Positions 16,870-25,814 of a stretch of 64,000 bases of DNA are shown one piece after another. Source of the stretch: Clostridium sp. 1001271st1 H5 (lineage in GTDB: Bacteria > Bacillota > Clostridia > Lachnospirales > Lachnospiraceae); the NCBI RefSeq assembly GCF_005845215.1, contig NZ_SPHO01000004.1, forward strand, positions 329,198 through 393,197, read 5' to 3'. Both the position numbers and the translations under genes were made by a program. Numbering within the stretch: the first letter of the stretch is position 1; the number at the start of each line of letters is the position of its first letter. The notes beneath the pieces are model-generated. The model had not been told where the DNA came from, searched no databases, and worked only from the letters and a program-made list of their open reading frames with translations.

Positions 16870-18489
16870 TTAATATTCCGGAAGCATCTCCTCAACTGTA
16901 ATTCCAGATTTGAATACTACCTCTACCTTTCTTGCATTCACTACATTGATGTTCTCAATCAGCTGTCTTACCAGCTTATCATTGTACTCTGTCAGTATGC
17001 AGTTTGTTTTGTCCAGAAAATTCTCGATATCTTCCATTTTCCTGCCTTTCTCGCCTCTACTGGCTGCTTTGATCTGCTTCATTTCCAATGCTTCTATCTG
17101 TGCTGTGATCGCCTGACAGTGTTCCTCAAAGGCAGTTTTATCGCCGTTCTGCTTGGCTTGCTGCTGTATCAGTTCTGCCATTTCTTTCTGCAGCTTTTTC
17201 TTTTCTCTGGCATATTCCGAATCCTCTGTGCCATGGGTCAGTGCTGTGACTACATTTTTTCTGAATGTCTGGACGAAGTCACCTTTGTTTTCAAGAACCT
17301 GATTTATGGCATGTAATACTGCTCTATGTAATACATTTTCCTCTATGGTTGGGGAATCTTTGCAGTATCTTGTCCCATTTCTCAGTCTGTTTTCACATCT
17401 CCATACAGCTTTCTTTTCCCCGTACTTCGACCAGATTTGTCTGCGGTACTCACAGCCGCATTCCTTACAGACCGTGATCTTGGATAAGGCGTATTTTCCT
17501 GTATGTTTACCCTTTGATTCTGTTTCCTTTTTGCTTGATTTCTTATATATATTTGCTCGTTGGCGCAGCTCTTCCTGGACTTTATAGAACACTTCCCTTG
17601 GTATGATCGCTTCATGAGCATTTTCCACATAATACTTTTGAAGCTCCCCTTGATTCTCTTTTCGTGTTTTGGTCAGATAATCTGTTGTGAAGGTCTTTTG
17701 TGCCATGGCATCACCAATATACTTTTCATTTATTAGGATGGTACGAATTGAATTCACGTTCCATTCTATATTTCCCCTGATAGTTTTGATACCTTTTTCT
17801 TTCAGTAATCGGGCAATACTGTTTAGGCTTTCCCCCTCCAGATATTTTCCGTAAATCAATCGTACCACTTCTGCTTCTTCTGGAATGATATACAGCTGTC
17901 CATCTGTGCCTTTGCCATATCCAAACATTCTTCTGACCAGCATCTCTCCTTTTTCATATTTTCGCTTTAAGCCCCATTTCACATTTTCGCTGATATTTCG
18001 GCTTTCTTCCTGTGCCTGGCTGCTGAGTATGGTGATCAGAAGTTCTCCTGTGGATTCCAGTGTATTGATATGCTCTTTCTCGAAGTAGATAGCGATATTT
18101 CGTTCTTTCAGCTTTCGGATACAGGACAGACAGTCAACTGTATTTCTGGCAAATCGGCTAATGGATTTTGTCAGAATCAGGTCGATATCTCCATCTTTTT
18201 GCAAGCATCTTTCCATCATGGCATTGAAGTTATCCCTTTTCTTCATATCTGTTCCGGAGATACCATCATCTGCATATATCCCTGCCAAATTCCAACTGGG
18301 GTTTTCTGTAATCAGTTTTGTGAAGTATGCCACCTGTGCCTCATAGCTGGTTTCCTGGTCTTCCTGTGCTGTACTGACTCTGCAGTAGGCGGCAACATTG
18401 ATTTTTTTTACTTTCTTTTTCTTTTCTGTATTCATATTAGCTTTGGGCGGAATTATTTTGATTTTTCGATCAGTCGCTGTGCTATTCAT
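16870..18489 (-). CDS. Large serine recombinase (third of three)
   Basis: A 539-residue resolvase/invertase-type recombinase. A basic N-terminal extension is followed by the catalytic domain, with nucleophile motif AAYCRVST near residue 34, 'YADDGISGTDMKKRDNF' and ISRFARN. Then come the recombinase domain, a Cys4 zinc ribbon (CKECGCEYRRQ ... C) and a long coiled coil (about residues 420-500). Enzymes of this kind integrate and excise conjugative elements by 2-bp-offset strand exchange. GGAAG precedes the ATG. It is the distal gene of the recombinase operon and lies 40 bp from the end of the upstream region of the R-M regulator. Confidence 0.93.
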   Translation of the reverse strand: MNSTATDRKIKIIPPKANMNTEKKKKVKKINVAAYCRVSTAQEDQETSYEAQVAYFTKLITENPSWNLAGIYADDGISGTDMKKRDNFNAMMERCLQKDGDIDLILTKSISRFARNTVDCLSCIRKLKERNIAIYFEKEHINTLESTGELLITILSSQAQEESRNISENVKWGLKRKYEKGEMLVRRMFGYGKGTDGQLYIIPEEAEVVRLIYGKYLEGESLNSIARLLKEKGIKTIRGNIEWNVNSIRTILINEKYIGDAMAQKTFTTDYLTKTRKENQGELQKYYVENAHEAIIPREVFYKVQEELRQRANIYKKSSKKETESKGKHTGKYALSKITVCKECGCEYRRQIWSKYGEKKAVWRCENRLRNGTRYCKDSPTIEENVLHRAVLHAINQVLENKGDFVQTFRKNVVTALTHGTEDSEYAREKKKLQKEMAELIQQQAKQNGDKTAFEEHCQAITAQIEALEMKQIKAASRGEKGRKMEDIENFLDKTNCILTEYNDKLVRQLIENINVVNARKVEVVFKSGITVEEMLPEY

Positions 18490-18544
18490 AATATACTTCC
18501 TTTCTTTTTATGCTGTATTTTTCTTCCATACTCTTCACACCGTT

Positions 18545-19411
18545 TTATGGCAGCATTTCTGTTACATTCACTCCGTTTTTCAGTGTGAACATCACTCTGC
18601 CATCTTTGTATATAGTAATTGTTTGGGTTATTGATTCGAACAAGTCTTTGTCGAATGTTTTTTCTTCTGTCTGCTCTTTATGCTGCTGAAGCAAATCTAC
18701 TATTTTATTTGTATAGTATTCTGCTCCGCCATCATCGGAGTCTTCATACTGTAACGATGCTCTTTTATATATCAGCTCCAGCAATTCGTCTATGTTATGA
18801 CTGCTGTCGTTTTTCAGAAGCTTTATTTCATGCTCTACTGCCTGTAAACGAATATTTCTTTTGAATTTATGTATCGTAATTTTTCTAATCTTTTCCGGAT
18901 GGTTTTTCATTTTAGTTACTGCCTGCATAAATAATTCTTTGATTTGGGCTTCCTGTATATGCTGATTTCTGCAGTGTACCCTGCCTTTTACAATTCGTTT
19001 ACTGCAATCCCATATCTGTTTATCTCCATGCTTGTAGCAGTGATATTCACTGCCGCATTCTCCGCATTTCATTTTATCACCCAGAAGGAAGTATTCTTTA
19101 TAATAGATATAGGACTGTTCCTTGCCTATTGCTTTGCGTCTTTCCTTTTTCATTTGCTGTACCGCTTCAAATAATTCCGGTTCTATAATCTTTGGGAAGT
19201 TCTCATCCCCCATATACCTTTTGTCACTGAGCATATCATTGAGCTTTACTCGATTGATTTCCAGTCCCTCGATATGGTCTTTTAGCCTTGATACTGAAAT
19301 GCCGCTGTTATATACATTGAATATCTCCTGCACAAATCTACTTTGTTCCTTATCTGCCTGCAATATGCCATTTTTAAATTGATAGCCGTATACTGTTACT
19401 TTTCTTCCCAT
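18545..19411 (-). CDS. Serine-recombinase-like protein lacking the catalytic domain (second of three)
   Basis: A 288-residue protein that begins directly in the recombinase DNA-binding domain (VYGYQFKNGILQADKEQSRF) and has the zinc ribbon (CGECGSEYHCY ... C) and C-terminal helices, but no resolvase domain and so no serine nucleophile. It ends in NVTEMLP, close to the VEEMLPEY tail of the neighbour at 16870. It has its own ribosome site and sits between two complete recombinases with gaps of 2 and 55 bp, so it appears to be a maintained accessory DNA-binding factor (for example setting direction or site choice) rather than decay. That role is inference. Confidence 0.85.
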   Translation of the reverse strand: MGRKVTVYGYQFKNGILQADKEQSRFVQEIFNVYNSGISVSRLKDHIEGLEINRVKLNDMLSDKRYMGDENFPKIIEPELFEAVQQMKKERRKAIGKEQSYIYYKEYFLLGDKMKCGECGSEYHCYKHGDKQIWDCSKRIVKGRVHCRNQHIQEAQIKELFMQAVTKMKNHPEKIRKITIHKFKRNIRLQAVEHEIKLLKNDSSHNIDELLELIYKRASLQYEDSDDGGAEYYTNKIVDLLQQHKEQTEEKTFDKDLFESITQTITIYKDGRVMFTLKNGVNVTEMLP

Positions 19412-19413
19412 AT

Positions 19414-20979
19414 TTATTTCCTTCTTTCTGTTAGCTTTAATCCGTTTGTCAGTTCAAATACTAACTCGTTGGGATTTACAATAATCTTTTTTACGATTGC
19501 TTGGAATAATGTCTTGTCATATACTTCCAGATATTGCGGTCCTTTTTTGAACTGCTTAATCAGTTCCTTTGTCTGTATCAATTCTTTTCTCTGTCTGGAT
19601 TTCTGAAGATATTGCTCCTTTTCTCTCTGATACTCTTTTAGGTTTTTGCTAATCATGTTTTGCTGTTCCATATAAAAAGCAGAGTCGATCATCTCTCCAC
19701 TTGCCAAGTGGTTGAGAATCTCTCTCTGCTTTTTCTGCTCTTGTATTCGTTTGTCTAATTGTTCCAACTGCTTCTGTATCATAGGTGTTGCTTTTAAATG
19801 CTCCAGCTCCTTCATCAGTGCTACCAGTATCTCATCACAGTGATTTGACAGCTTGTTCCACATGGTTATAAATAATTGCTCCAACTGGCTTTCCTTGATA
19901 ATATCATTTTCGCATAAGTCTTTTGTTTGTATGCGTCTGGCACAGCTCCAAGTGATATTGCTTTTGCCTGTCCTGCCTTTTTTCACTTGACGATTGTATG
20001 AAGAACCGCAGATACCACAGATGACTTTTCCTTTAAACTCTGAATGTTCTTCCAGCTGTTCTTCTTTACCTGCTTTTTTTACTTTTGCCTTTTGTTTCAG
20101 CATTCGCTGAACGGCTTCATACTCCTCATGTGTTACGATTGGTTCATGATCATTCTCAATAAGCACCTGACGGTATTCCCCATTATTTTTTCTTCTTACG
20201 AATGGTACAATGTCCTCACTGTATGTTTTCTGAAGAAGCAAGTCACCTGTGTAGACGCTGTTTTTCAGAATGATATAAATGGCGCCGCCTAACCAAGCTG
20301 CCTTTCCTGTTTTTGTTGGTATCTTCTGCTCGTTCAGGCTTTTGGCAATCCGCCATATTCCATTTCCCTCCAGATATTCGTCGAATATAAATCTCACGAC
20401 AGCTGCTTGCTTCTGATCCAGCTCAAGCAATCCGTTTGCATTTGTACAGTAGCCATATGCCGGATTAGGCAGTATGTAGGTACCATTCAGAAATCTTTTT
20501 TGTATGCTCCATTTCTGGTTTGAGGAAATGCTTTCTGATTCTGCCTGTGCTACAGAGGAATAAATGGAAAGCAGCAATTCGCTTTTTTCCGGGAGTGTAT
20601 GGATTCTTTCTTTTTCAAAGTACACATCAATGTGCATTTCTTTCAGCTTTCTCACTACCTGTATACATTCCACTGTGTTTCTGGCGAATCTTGATATAGA
20701 TTTCGTGCAGATGATGTCAATCTCTCCTGCTTCACAGTCTTCCAGCATACGCATAAAATCCGTTCTGCCTTTTTCTTTGGTTCCACTTTTACCATAGTCC
20801 GCATAGATGCCTACGAAATTCCAGTCGGCTTTGCTACGAATCATATTTTCATAATACTCCAGCTGGGATTCATAAGAGCCTTTCTGGTGTGGAATATTGG
20901 TGCTGACTCTGCAGTAGGCACAGACGTTTTTCATCATCGGTTCTTCATTTATGTCTGTTGTTTTTGCTGTATCATTCAT
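19414..20979 (-). CDS. Large serine recombinase (first of three)
   Basis: A 521-residue recombinase starting at ATG 20979, with AGGAGG 7 bases upstream; the frame extends to 21000 but overlaps the previous gene without a ribosome site. The catalytic domain has 'CAYCRVSTN', 'YADYGKSGTKEKGRTDF' and ISRFARN; the zinc ribbon is CGICGSSYNRQ ... C, followed by a coiled coil rich in Gln/Lys/Glu. It is clearly homologous to the 16870 gene but not a recent copy. A likely integrase/excisionase of the element, acting with the two downstream proteins. Confidence 0.92.
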   Translation of the reverse strand: MNDTAKTTDINEEPMMKNVCAYCRVSTNIPHQKGSYESQLEYYENMIRSKADWNFVGIYADYGKSGTKEKGRTDFMRMLEDCEAGEIDIICTKSISRFARNTVECIQVVRKLKEMHIDVYFEKERIHTLPEKSELLLSIYSSVAQAESESISSNQKWSIQKRFLNGTYILPNPAYGYCTNANGLLELDQKQAAVVRFIFDEYLEGNGIWRIAKSLNEQKIPTKTGKAAWLGGAIYIILKNSVYTGDLLLQKTYSEDIVPFVRRKNNGEYRQVLIENDHEPIVTHEEYEAVQRMLKQKAKVKKAGKEEQLEEHSEFKGKVICGICGSSYNRQVKKGRTGKSNITWSCARRIQTKDLCENDIIKESQLEQLFITMWNKLSNHCDEILVALMKELEHLKATPMIQKQLEQLDKRIQEQKKQREILNHLASGEMIDSAFYMEQQNMISKNLKEYQREKEQYLQKSRQRKELIQTKELIKQFKKGPQYLEVYDKTLFQAIVKKIIVNPNELVFELTNGLKLTERRK

Positions 20980-20996
20980 GTTTATGCCTCCTTTTT

Positions 20997-21200
20997 TCAA
21001 GCAAAGGATACCTGCTTTTCAGTGACACATCTACTATTTTTTTCATAAAGTTTGGCTTCTGCCGGCTGGAAGGTTTGCAGGTTCAAACTGTTCATCCGAT
21101 TGTATTCTTCTTCGGTAATCAGGTTTCGAAAGAGCATTCTTGTCAATAACTCCTTGGAAAGCTGGTATCTGATTTCATTTTGCATCTGATCTTTTGACAT
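20997..21200 (-). CDS. Small SHOCT-like protein leading the recombinase operon
   Basis: A 67-residue protein, mostly helical. The stretch 'LLTRMLFRNLITEEEYNRMN' matches the short SHOCT-type motif (hydrophobic-L-x4-G/N-x-I-T-x-E-E-Y/F). Similar small genes directly precede recombinases in several Firmicutes elements. GGGGGG lies before the ATG. Its stop is 17 bp before the first recombinase start. The molecular role is unknown. Confidence 0.65.
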   Translation of the reverse strand: MSKDQMQNEIRYQLSKELLTRMLFRNLITEEEYNRMNSLNLQTFQPAEAKLYEKNSRCVTEKQVSFA

Positions 21201-21851
21201 ATAATTCCCCCCCTTAATGACTATTTTCCTATTTATGACCTTTCATCAAAGAGCCACTCTTTCTCTGATGAAAAGTCACAAATGTGTGCCGCTTAATAGC
21301 GGCACACTGTTCTGACTTAAATTTGCCGTATTTGACACTACTTCCCCGGCATTGGGCAGCAATATAAACTGTGCTTGGCTACACACATAGGCTTTTCACC
21401 TCCCCCGTCATGCGGGCTGCCGTCCTTGCGATGTCTGGGACTCGGCAGAAGTATCATTGTGGCTCTGCTCCGGTCATGGCATTTGATCCTGCCAAAAGAT
21501 CATACCCATACAGCATAAATCGCTCGGATTATGTATTACAGACCAACGAACCTCGCTCAAGAATATTTTTATTTCACGTTCTGTTGTAACGAATCGTCAT
21601 GGCGCACTGCATGGTACTGCTTGTCCCTTTTGGGCAGAACAGAGTAACGTATTTATATTGCTGGATATTTGGTTTTCAAAGAACACAGAAAGGTGAAAAT
21701 AAAAAACCCTTCATATATCAGGTCACTACGAAAGGTTTTGATGCAAAAAACTTTTAAATTTTCAAAACTTTGTCATTTTATATAATTTAACATTGTATTT
21801 TCGGCTATTTTTTATATAAAATTTAGTTGAAATCAATCTATATTTTGATAT
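21201..21851 (-). ncRNA. Structured leader region before the recombinase operon, with a 16-codon ORF
   Basis: This 650-bp gap has no gene of normal size, but the minus strand is unusually organised. CTGCCG/CGGCAG arms (21417-21422, 21443-21448) precede a strong ribosome site (GGGGGAGGTG) and a 16-residue ORF at 21338-21388 (MCVAKHSLYCCPMPGK). A perfect 9-base hairpin follows at 21284-21307 (GTGTGCCGC / GCGGCACAC), and a TTTCATCA/TGATGAAA repeat at 21241-21272 lies just before the SHOCT gene. The order leader peptide, hairpin, operon suggests attenuation, but no terminator T-run follows the hairpin. The remainder (21460-21851) shows nothing I can name. Confidence 0.4.
21338..21388 (-). CDS. 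Candidate 16-residue leader peptide
   Basis: ATG 21388 is preceded at 8 bases by GGGGGAGGTG, one of the strongest ribosome sites in this region, and the frame stops at TAG 21338. The peptide MCVAKHSLYCCPMPGK has three Cys and two Pro. A perfect 9-base hairpin begins 30 bp after the stop. Position and strength fit a regulatory leader peptide for the SHOCT-recombinase operon; no family is recognised. Confidence 0.4.
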   Translation of the reverse strand: MCVAKHSLYCCPMPGK

Positions 21852-22271
21852 TTACTCCATTAATTTTTTTATGGAATTTAAAATTTTTCTTTTTCTTCTA
21901 TTCACTGTATGTTTTGGAATTCCTAAAATAGCTGATATTTCATGTTCTGAATATTCTAAGAAATAGTTGAGTGATATAATATTATCTGGATCTATTTCTT
22001 TCAGAATTTCTTTTATCTTATGCATTGTAGCTCTATGTATTGCTTCTTCTTCAGCATTGGAATTCATATCAGGAACAAAGTCATAAACATCATTATTTTC
22101 TTCATTCATCGCATCAAAGCTCAGAATATTATTTCTTCTTCTTTTTCTTTGCTGATTTTTTTCATATAATTGATCTTTATATAACTCCAGATATACTTCC
22201 TGATTTACTTCTACTTGTTTGTTTCCAATCTGAACAAAATATTGTTTTTTATCTTCTTTACACATACTCAT
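21852..22271 (-). CDS. Sigma-70-like/HTH regulator of the mobile element
   Basis: A 139-residue protein. The N-terminal half is charged with a basic patch (QQRKRRRN); the C-terminal 60 residues look like sigma region 4: 'ISLNYFLEYSEHEISAILGI' followed by 'PKHTVNRRKRKILNSIKKL', a helix-turn-helix with the usual 'E-I-A-x-x-L-G-I-S/P' turn. There is no sigma region 2. Such small sigma-like proteins are common regulators in Tn916/Tn1549-type elements. It is transcribed towards the recombinase operon and likely controls excision or transfer genes. Confidence 0.8.
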   Translation of the reverse strand: MSMCKEDKKQYFVQIGNKQVEVNQEVYLELYKDQLYEKNQQRKRRRNNILSFDAMNEENNDVYDFVPDMNSNAEEEAIHRATMHKIKEILKEIDPDNIISLNYFLEYSEHEISAILGIPKHTVNRRKRKILNSIKKLME

Positions 22272-22346
22272 TCCTCCGATTCAAATTTGTTTTGAGTGGC
22301 AAATTTAAATCAGAGGCTGGCGGTGATCGGCACCTGTTTACACAAC

Positions 22347-22368
22347 AAAAAAAGCAAACCTCGGTTTG
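22347..22368 (-). terminator. Probable intrinsic terminator upstream of the sigma-like gene
   Basis: On the minus strand CAAACC-GA-GGTTTG is followed by C and seven T's; an outer AAAAAGC/GCTTTTT pairing extends it. It lies about 75 bp before the sigma-like start codon, so it could end an upstream transcript or act as an attenuator. Confidence 0.55.
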
Positions 22369-23032
22369 AGATTCGCTTTTTAAAATAAATATGAAATTTT
22401 TCACATAAAAATAATGTGCTTGAAAATAAGTTTTATCATAAGCATTGAGATGAAAACAAACGAATGGTTTCTTATTAGATGAACATTTGCAATTTTTGTT
22501 TTTCCTTCGATTACAATATTGGATCAAATTTTTCATTTTATATGAAATTACATTTTTTATCGTATTTCATGAAGTTTTATATGATTTCTATTGAAATCAA
22601 CATGGATATCATAGCGAAATATATCGAAAATTCTTGTATAATGGTGTCGGAAAAACCTGAAAATTTCTCGATAAAATATTACATTTTTCTTGTTTTTTCG
22701 CATAAAAACCTGCTAACAAAAGTCAATACCTTTTCGCAAGCTTTTTAATGATTTTCAACTAAATAAAATTTTCACGACGATTAGACCGGATCAAAATCCG
22801 GTCTGTTATTTTCTTTGTTTTATTTTTCTTTAGATAAACAGTAGATTCACAATTATTAAACTTTACCAAAACATCATTTTCAAGTATACAAATCAAAACA
22901 ATTAAAGGAATATATTGGACAAAACATATTGATAACACAAAAAAGTGCAACAACAGTACAATACAATATGATGCAAACTAAAGTCATGTTAATGAAACTG
23001 TAGTGACATTAATGTAAGCCCCTTCTTTCCAT
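22369..23032. other. A+T-rich intergenic stretch without genes
   Basis: About 660 bp between the divergent sigma-like gene and blaI. Open frames here are short, lack ribosome sites and are A+T noise. The only clear signals are the terminator at 22783-22815 and the small palindrome ACATTAATGT at 23006-23015, which is close to the blaI promoter and could be a second BlaI-type operator. Confidence 0.5.
22783..22815 (+). terminator. Intrinsic terminator upstream of the bla region
   Basis: Perfect 9-base stem AGACCGGAT (22783-22791) / ATCCGGTCT (22796-22804), four-base loop, then GTTATTTTCTTTG. No complete gene precedes it on the plus strand, so it is probably left over from a gene lost when the cargo was inserted, or it insulates blaI. 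Confidence 0.75.
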
Positions 23033-23061
23033 TTGACTTTATTATTAAATATGATTATACT
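23033..23061 (+). promoter_or_regulatory. Promoter of blaI-blaR1
   Basis: -35 TTGACT (23033-23038), exactly 17 bases of spacer, -10 TATACT (23056-23061), 37 bp before the ATG of blaI. The spacer is A+T only. The palindrome ACATTAATGT, with flanking bases giving TTACATTAATGTC on the other strand, lies 18 bp upstream of the -35 and is a candidate operator. Confidence 0.8.
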
Positions 23062-23097
23062 GTTTCTAACGGACATATAATATGGAGGTATTTATTT

Positions 23098-23484
23098 ATG
23101 AAGGAATTACCACAGATTTCTGAAGCCGAATTCGAAGTTATGAAAATTGTATGGAAATATGCACCTATTAATACAAACGAAGTAACAGAAAAACTATTAG
23201 AAATAACAAACTGGAGTCCTCAAACTATTCATACAATGCTAAAACGACTTGTGACCAAAAAAGTACTTACATATGAAAAACAAAGTCGAGTATTTGTATA
23301 TTCTCCTCTAATAAACGAATCAGAATATATTCAACAAAAAAGTCATTCTTTTTTAAATCGTTATTATAATGGTAAAATAACAGCTATGATATCCTCTTAT
23401 CTCGAAGATGATACATTACCTACAACAGAAATAGAGGAACTCCGTTCCATTCTCACAAAAATGTCACAAAAAGGAGGAAAGTAA
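23098..23484 (+). CDS. blaI: BlaI/MecI family repressor
   Basis: A 128-residue winged-helix repressor of normal length. The opening 'ISEAEFEVMKIVWKYAPINT' and 'WSPQTIHTMLKRLVTKKVL' (recognition helix) are diagnostic, and the C-terminal half is the helical dimerisation domain with the proteolysis-sensitive region. BlaI binds palindromes of the TTAC-n-GTAA type and is cleaved when the sensor BlaR1 is acylated by a beta-lactam. It is followed after 1 bp by blaR1. GGAGG precedes its ATG. Confidence 0.92.
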   Translation: MKELPQISEAEFEVMKIVWKYAPINTNEVTEKLLEITNWSPQTIHTMLKRLVTKKVLTYEKQSRVFVYSPLINESEYIQQKSHSFLNRYYNGKITAMISSYLEDDTLPTTEIEELRSILTKMSQKGGK

Positions 23485-23485
23485 T

Positions 23486-25282
23486 ATGAGTGATTTTATG
23501 ATACGCTTTCTCATTTGTAATTTATGGATTAGCTGTATCATTGGAATCCTTTTAGTAGTTAAAAAATTATTCAAAAAAATTTTAACTAGCCGTATGCAAT
23601 ATAATTTATGGTTCTTATTATTTATATTGTTGTTAATCCCTTTTGTACCATTAAAGCCAACAAAATTTTTTTCCATATTTGCGTTATTTAGTAACATTCC
23701 ACAATCAGGATTACCAAATAATGATATTGTATCACATACAACCAATGAAACAATTTTTGAAAATAATATGAATTGGATGAATGACTTTACACTTTCTATC
23801 ACTCAAGATACATCATCAATATTTGGATTGATTTTAGGAGCTGTTTGGATTGTAGGTGTACTAACAATGATTATTTTGGTTACAAAATCAGTTTTACACT
23901 TACATATGTTAAAAAAATCCGCTCTATCTTTGCAAAATGTTGAAGTACGAAAAATTTATTATAGTTGTTTAGATGAGATGAATTTAAAAAAGGATATCCC
24001 CATTTACAGTACTGCTTTTTTAAAATCTCCCATCATCGTTGGTATTTGTAAACCATGCATTTATCTGCCGATACATTTGATTTCTGATTATAATACTTCT
24101 GATTTACGATATATGTTGCTACATGAGTTACAACATTACAAATATAGGGATAATATTACTAACTATTTTATGATTCTTATTAGAATTATTTATTGGTTTA
24201 ATCCTATTGTATTTGTTGCGCTAAAAGAAATGTGTCATGATAGGGAAATTGCTTGTGATAGTTCTGTATTAAAAATGCTTGAATATAAGGACTATATTAA
24301 CTATGGAAATACATTAATTAATTTTGCTGAAAAAATTTCTACGACTCCATTTCCATTTGTAGCTGGACTTGGCGGAAATATGAAGCAAATTAAACGTCGT
24401 ATTCTTAACATTGCTTCTTATGAAAATCCTACCTATTGGAAACGAATAAAAGGATTGATTGCTTTTTTCATGACAGCTATTTTACTTTTTGGCTGTTCTC
24501 CTATGTTGTCCACATATGCATCGGAGGAATGCTATACTTGGGATACTTCCTCAAAAAAGATTACGCTTGTAGATCTCTCATCATATTTTGATGGGTACAA
24601 AGGAAGTTTTGTGCTTTACGATTTACAGAAAGATAATTGGAATATATACGATATAGAACAAGCAACTATACGAATATCTCCCAACTCTACTTATAAAATA
24701 TATGATGCTCTATTTGCTTTAGAAGAAAATATTATTACTTCAGAAAATTCTTTTATTTCCTGTCCTCAACAGAATTATCCATTTGAATCATGGAATGAAG
24801 ACCAAACTCTGTTTTCTGCAATGAATTCTTCTGTTAATTGGTATTTTCAAGCTTTGGATGCAAAGTTAGGTAAATCTAATTTGCAATCTTATATTGAACA
24901 AATTGGATATGGAAATCAAAACATAAATGGAGAACTTTCTTCATATTGGATGGAATCCTCCTTAAAAATCTCTCCTATAGAACAAGTAGAACTTTTAAAG
25001 TCATTATACTTTAATGATTTTGGATTTACGCCAGAAAACATTCAAACTACAAAAGAAAGTATCCAGCTATTTTCAGATGTTAATTGCACAATTTATGGTA
25101 AAACTGGTACTGGATGTATTGAAGAAAAAAATGTAAACGGTTGGTTTATAGGTTTCGTGGAATCTAAAAATCATACATATTTTTTTGCAACAAATATTCA
25201 AGCTATAGATAATGCAACTGGCAGTATCGCATCTGAAATTACACTTTCTATATTATCTGATATGAATATTTATAAATTATAA
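23486..25282 (+). CDS. blaR1: BlaR1/MecR1 family beta-lactam sensor-transducer
   Basis: A 598-residue membrane sensor. The N-terminal part has membrane segments and the M56 zinc-protease motif HELQH (near residue 212) with the downstream CHDREIACD glutamate region. A further membrane span (about residues 325-345) leads to the extracellular penicillin-binding sensor domain. That domain has the active-site STYK ('SPNSTYKIYDAL'), the second motif SVN (SSVNWYFQAL) and the third YGKTG. The length matches BlaR1. Acylation of the sensor activates the protease and lifts BlaI repression. All key residues are intact. AAGGAGG precedes the ATG. Confidence 0.93.
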   Translation: MSDFMIRFLICNLWISCIIGILLVVKKLFKKILTSRMQYNLWFLLFILLLIPFVPLKPTKFFSIFALFSNIPQSGLPNNDIVSHTTNETIFENNMNWMNDFTLSITQDTSSIFGLILGAVWIVGVLTMIILVTKSVLHLHMLKKSALSLQNVEVRKIYYSCLDEMNLKKDIPIYSTAFLKSPIIVGICKPCIYLPIHLISDYNTSDLRYMLLHELQHYKYRDNITNYFMILIRIIYWFNPIVFVALKEMCHDREIACDSSVLKMLEYKDYINYGNTLINFAEKISTTPFPFVAGLGGNMKQIKRRILNIASYENPTYWKRIKGLIAFFMTAILLFGCSPMLSTYASEECYTWDTSSKKITLVDLSSYFDGYKGSFVLYDLQKDNWNIYDIEQATIRISPNSTYKIYDALFALEENIITSENSFISCPQQNYPFESWNEDQTLFSAMNSSVNWYFQALDAKLGKSNLQSYIEQIGYGNQNINGELSSYWMESSLKISPIEQVELLKSLYFNDFGFTPENIQTTKESIQLFSDVNCTIYGKTGTGCIEEKNVNGWFIGFVESKNHTYFFATNIQAIDNATGSIASEITLSILSDMNIYKL

Positions 25283-25447
25283 AAGTAACAATCATATAGA
25301 TAAGAAAAAACAACATAACTCAATCAGTTTAGTTTAATACGATTCTTTAAATTGATAAAAGGATGGTACACAAAAAGATAAACTGCCCATATTGTGTGGA
25401 CATCATATAAAAAACATTCTTGTTAAGATAATATTTGAGTTTCCAAC

Positions 25448-25474
25448 GGAGTGGCGATGCCACTCCTGTTTTTC
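25448..25474 (+). terminator. Intrinsic terminator after blaR1
   Basis: Perfect 8-base stem GGAGTGGC / GCCACTCC (25448-25466) with a three-base loop and a following TGTTTTT. It ends the blaI-blaR1 transcript 165 bp past the stop. Confidence 0.85.
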
Positions 25475-25498
25475 ATTGGATGCTTTAGCTTAATAAAA

Positions 25499-25747
25499 CC
25501 CCTAGTTCTACTAGGGATAAATAAAATACTTTAGTATATTTTTTTGAATGATAATTACTATGGATTTACGAATTATCAACTAAAGGATATACAATATTTA
25601 ATTAACATACTGTATTCTCAATTATAGTACCTGTTTACAGGTTGCAGTGCAAACAAATACGATGATATTTTTTCGATGCCCCTTTTAGGGGTTGGCACGT
25701 AATATCCCTTCTAGGGGTTGCTCAAACCACTAGTTTACTAGTGGTTT
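25499..25747. mobile_element. Palindrome cluster resembling the ends of an IS200/IS605-type element without transposase
   Basis: Four hairpins occupy 250 bp: CCCTAGT/ACTAGGG (25500-25516), ACCTG/CAGGT (25629-25642), CCCCT/AGGGG (25679-25691) with a nearby CCCTTCTAGGGG, and a perfect 11-base stem AAACCACTAGT/ACTAGTGGTTT with a two-base loop (25724-25747). Short CTAG-containing hairpins near both ends are how IS200/IS605 transposases recognise their ends as single strands. No tnpA or tnpB frame lies between. It may be a non-autonomous derivative; alternatively some hairpins are terminators. Confidence 0.4.
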
Positions 25748-25814
25748 TGATTGGATATACTTATGGTTATAAAAGATGTCTGACAGATATAAAATATCCT
25801 GTTATGTATGCATA

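Noticed and set aside
21371..21589. 72-codon plus-strand frame
   Set aside because: It lies over the structured leader region; no ribosome site and no similarity. The minus-strand 16-codon ORF is better supported.
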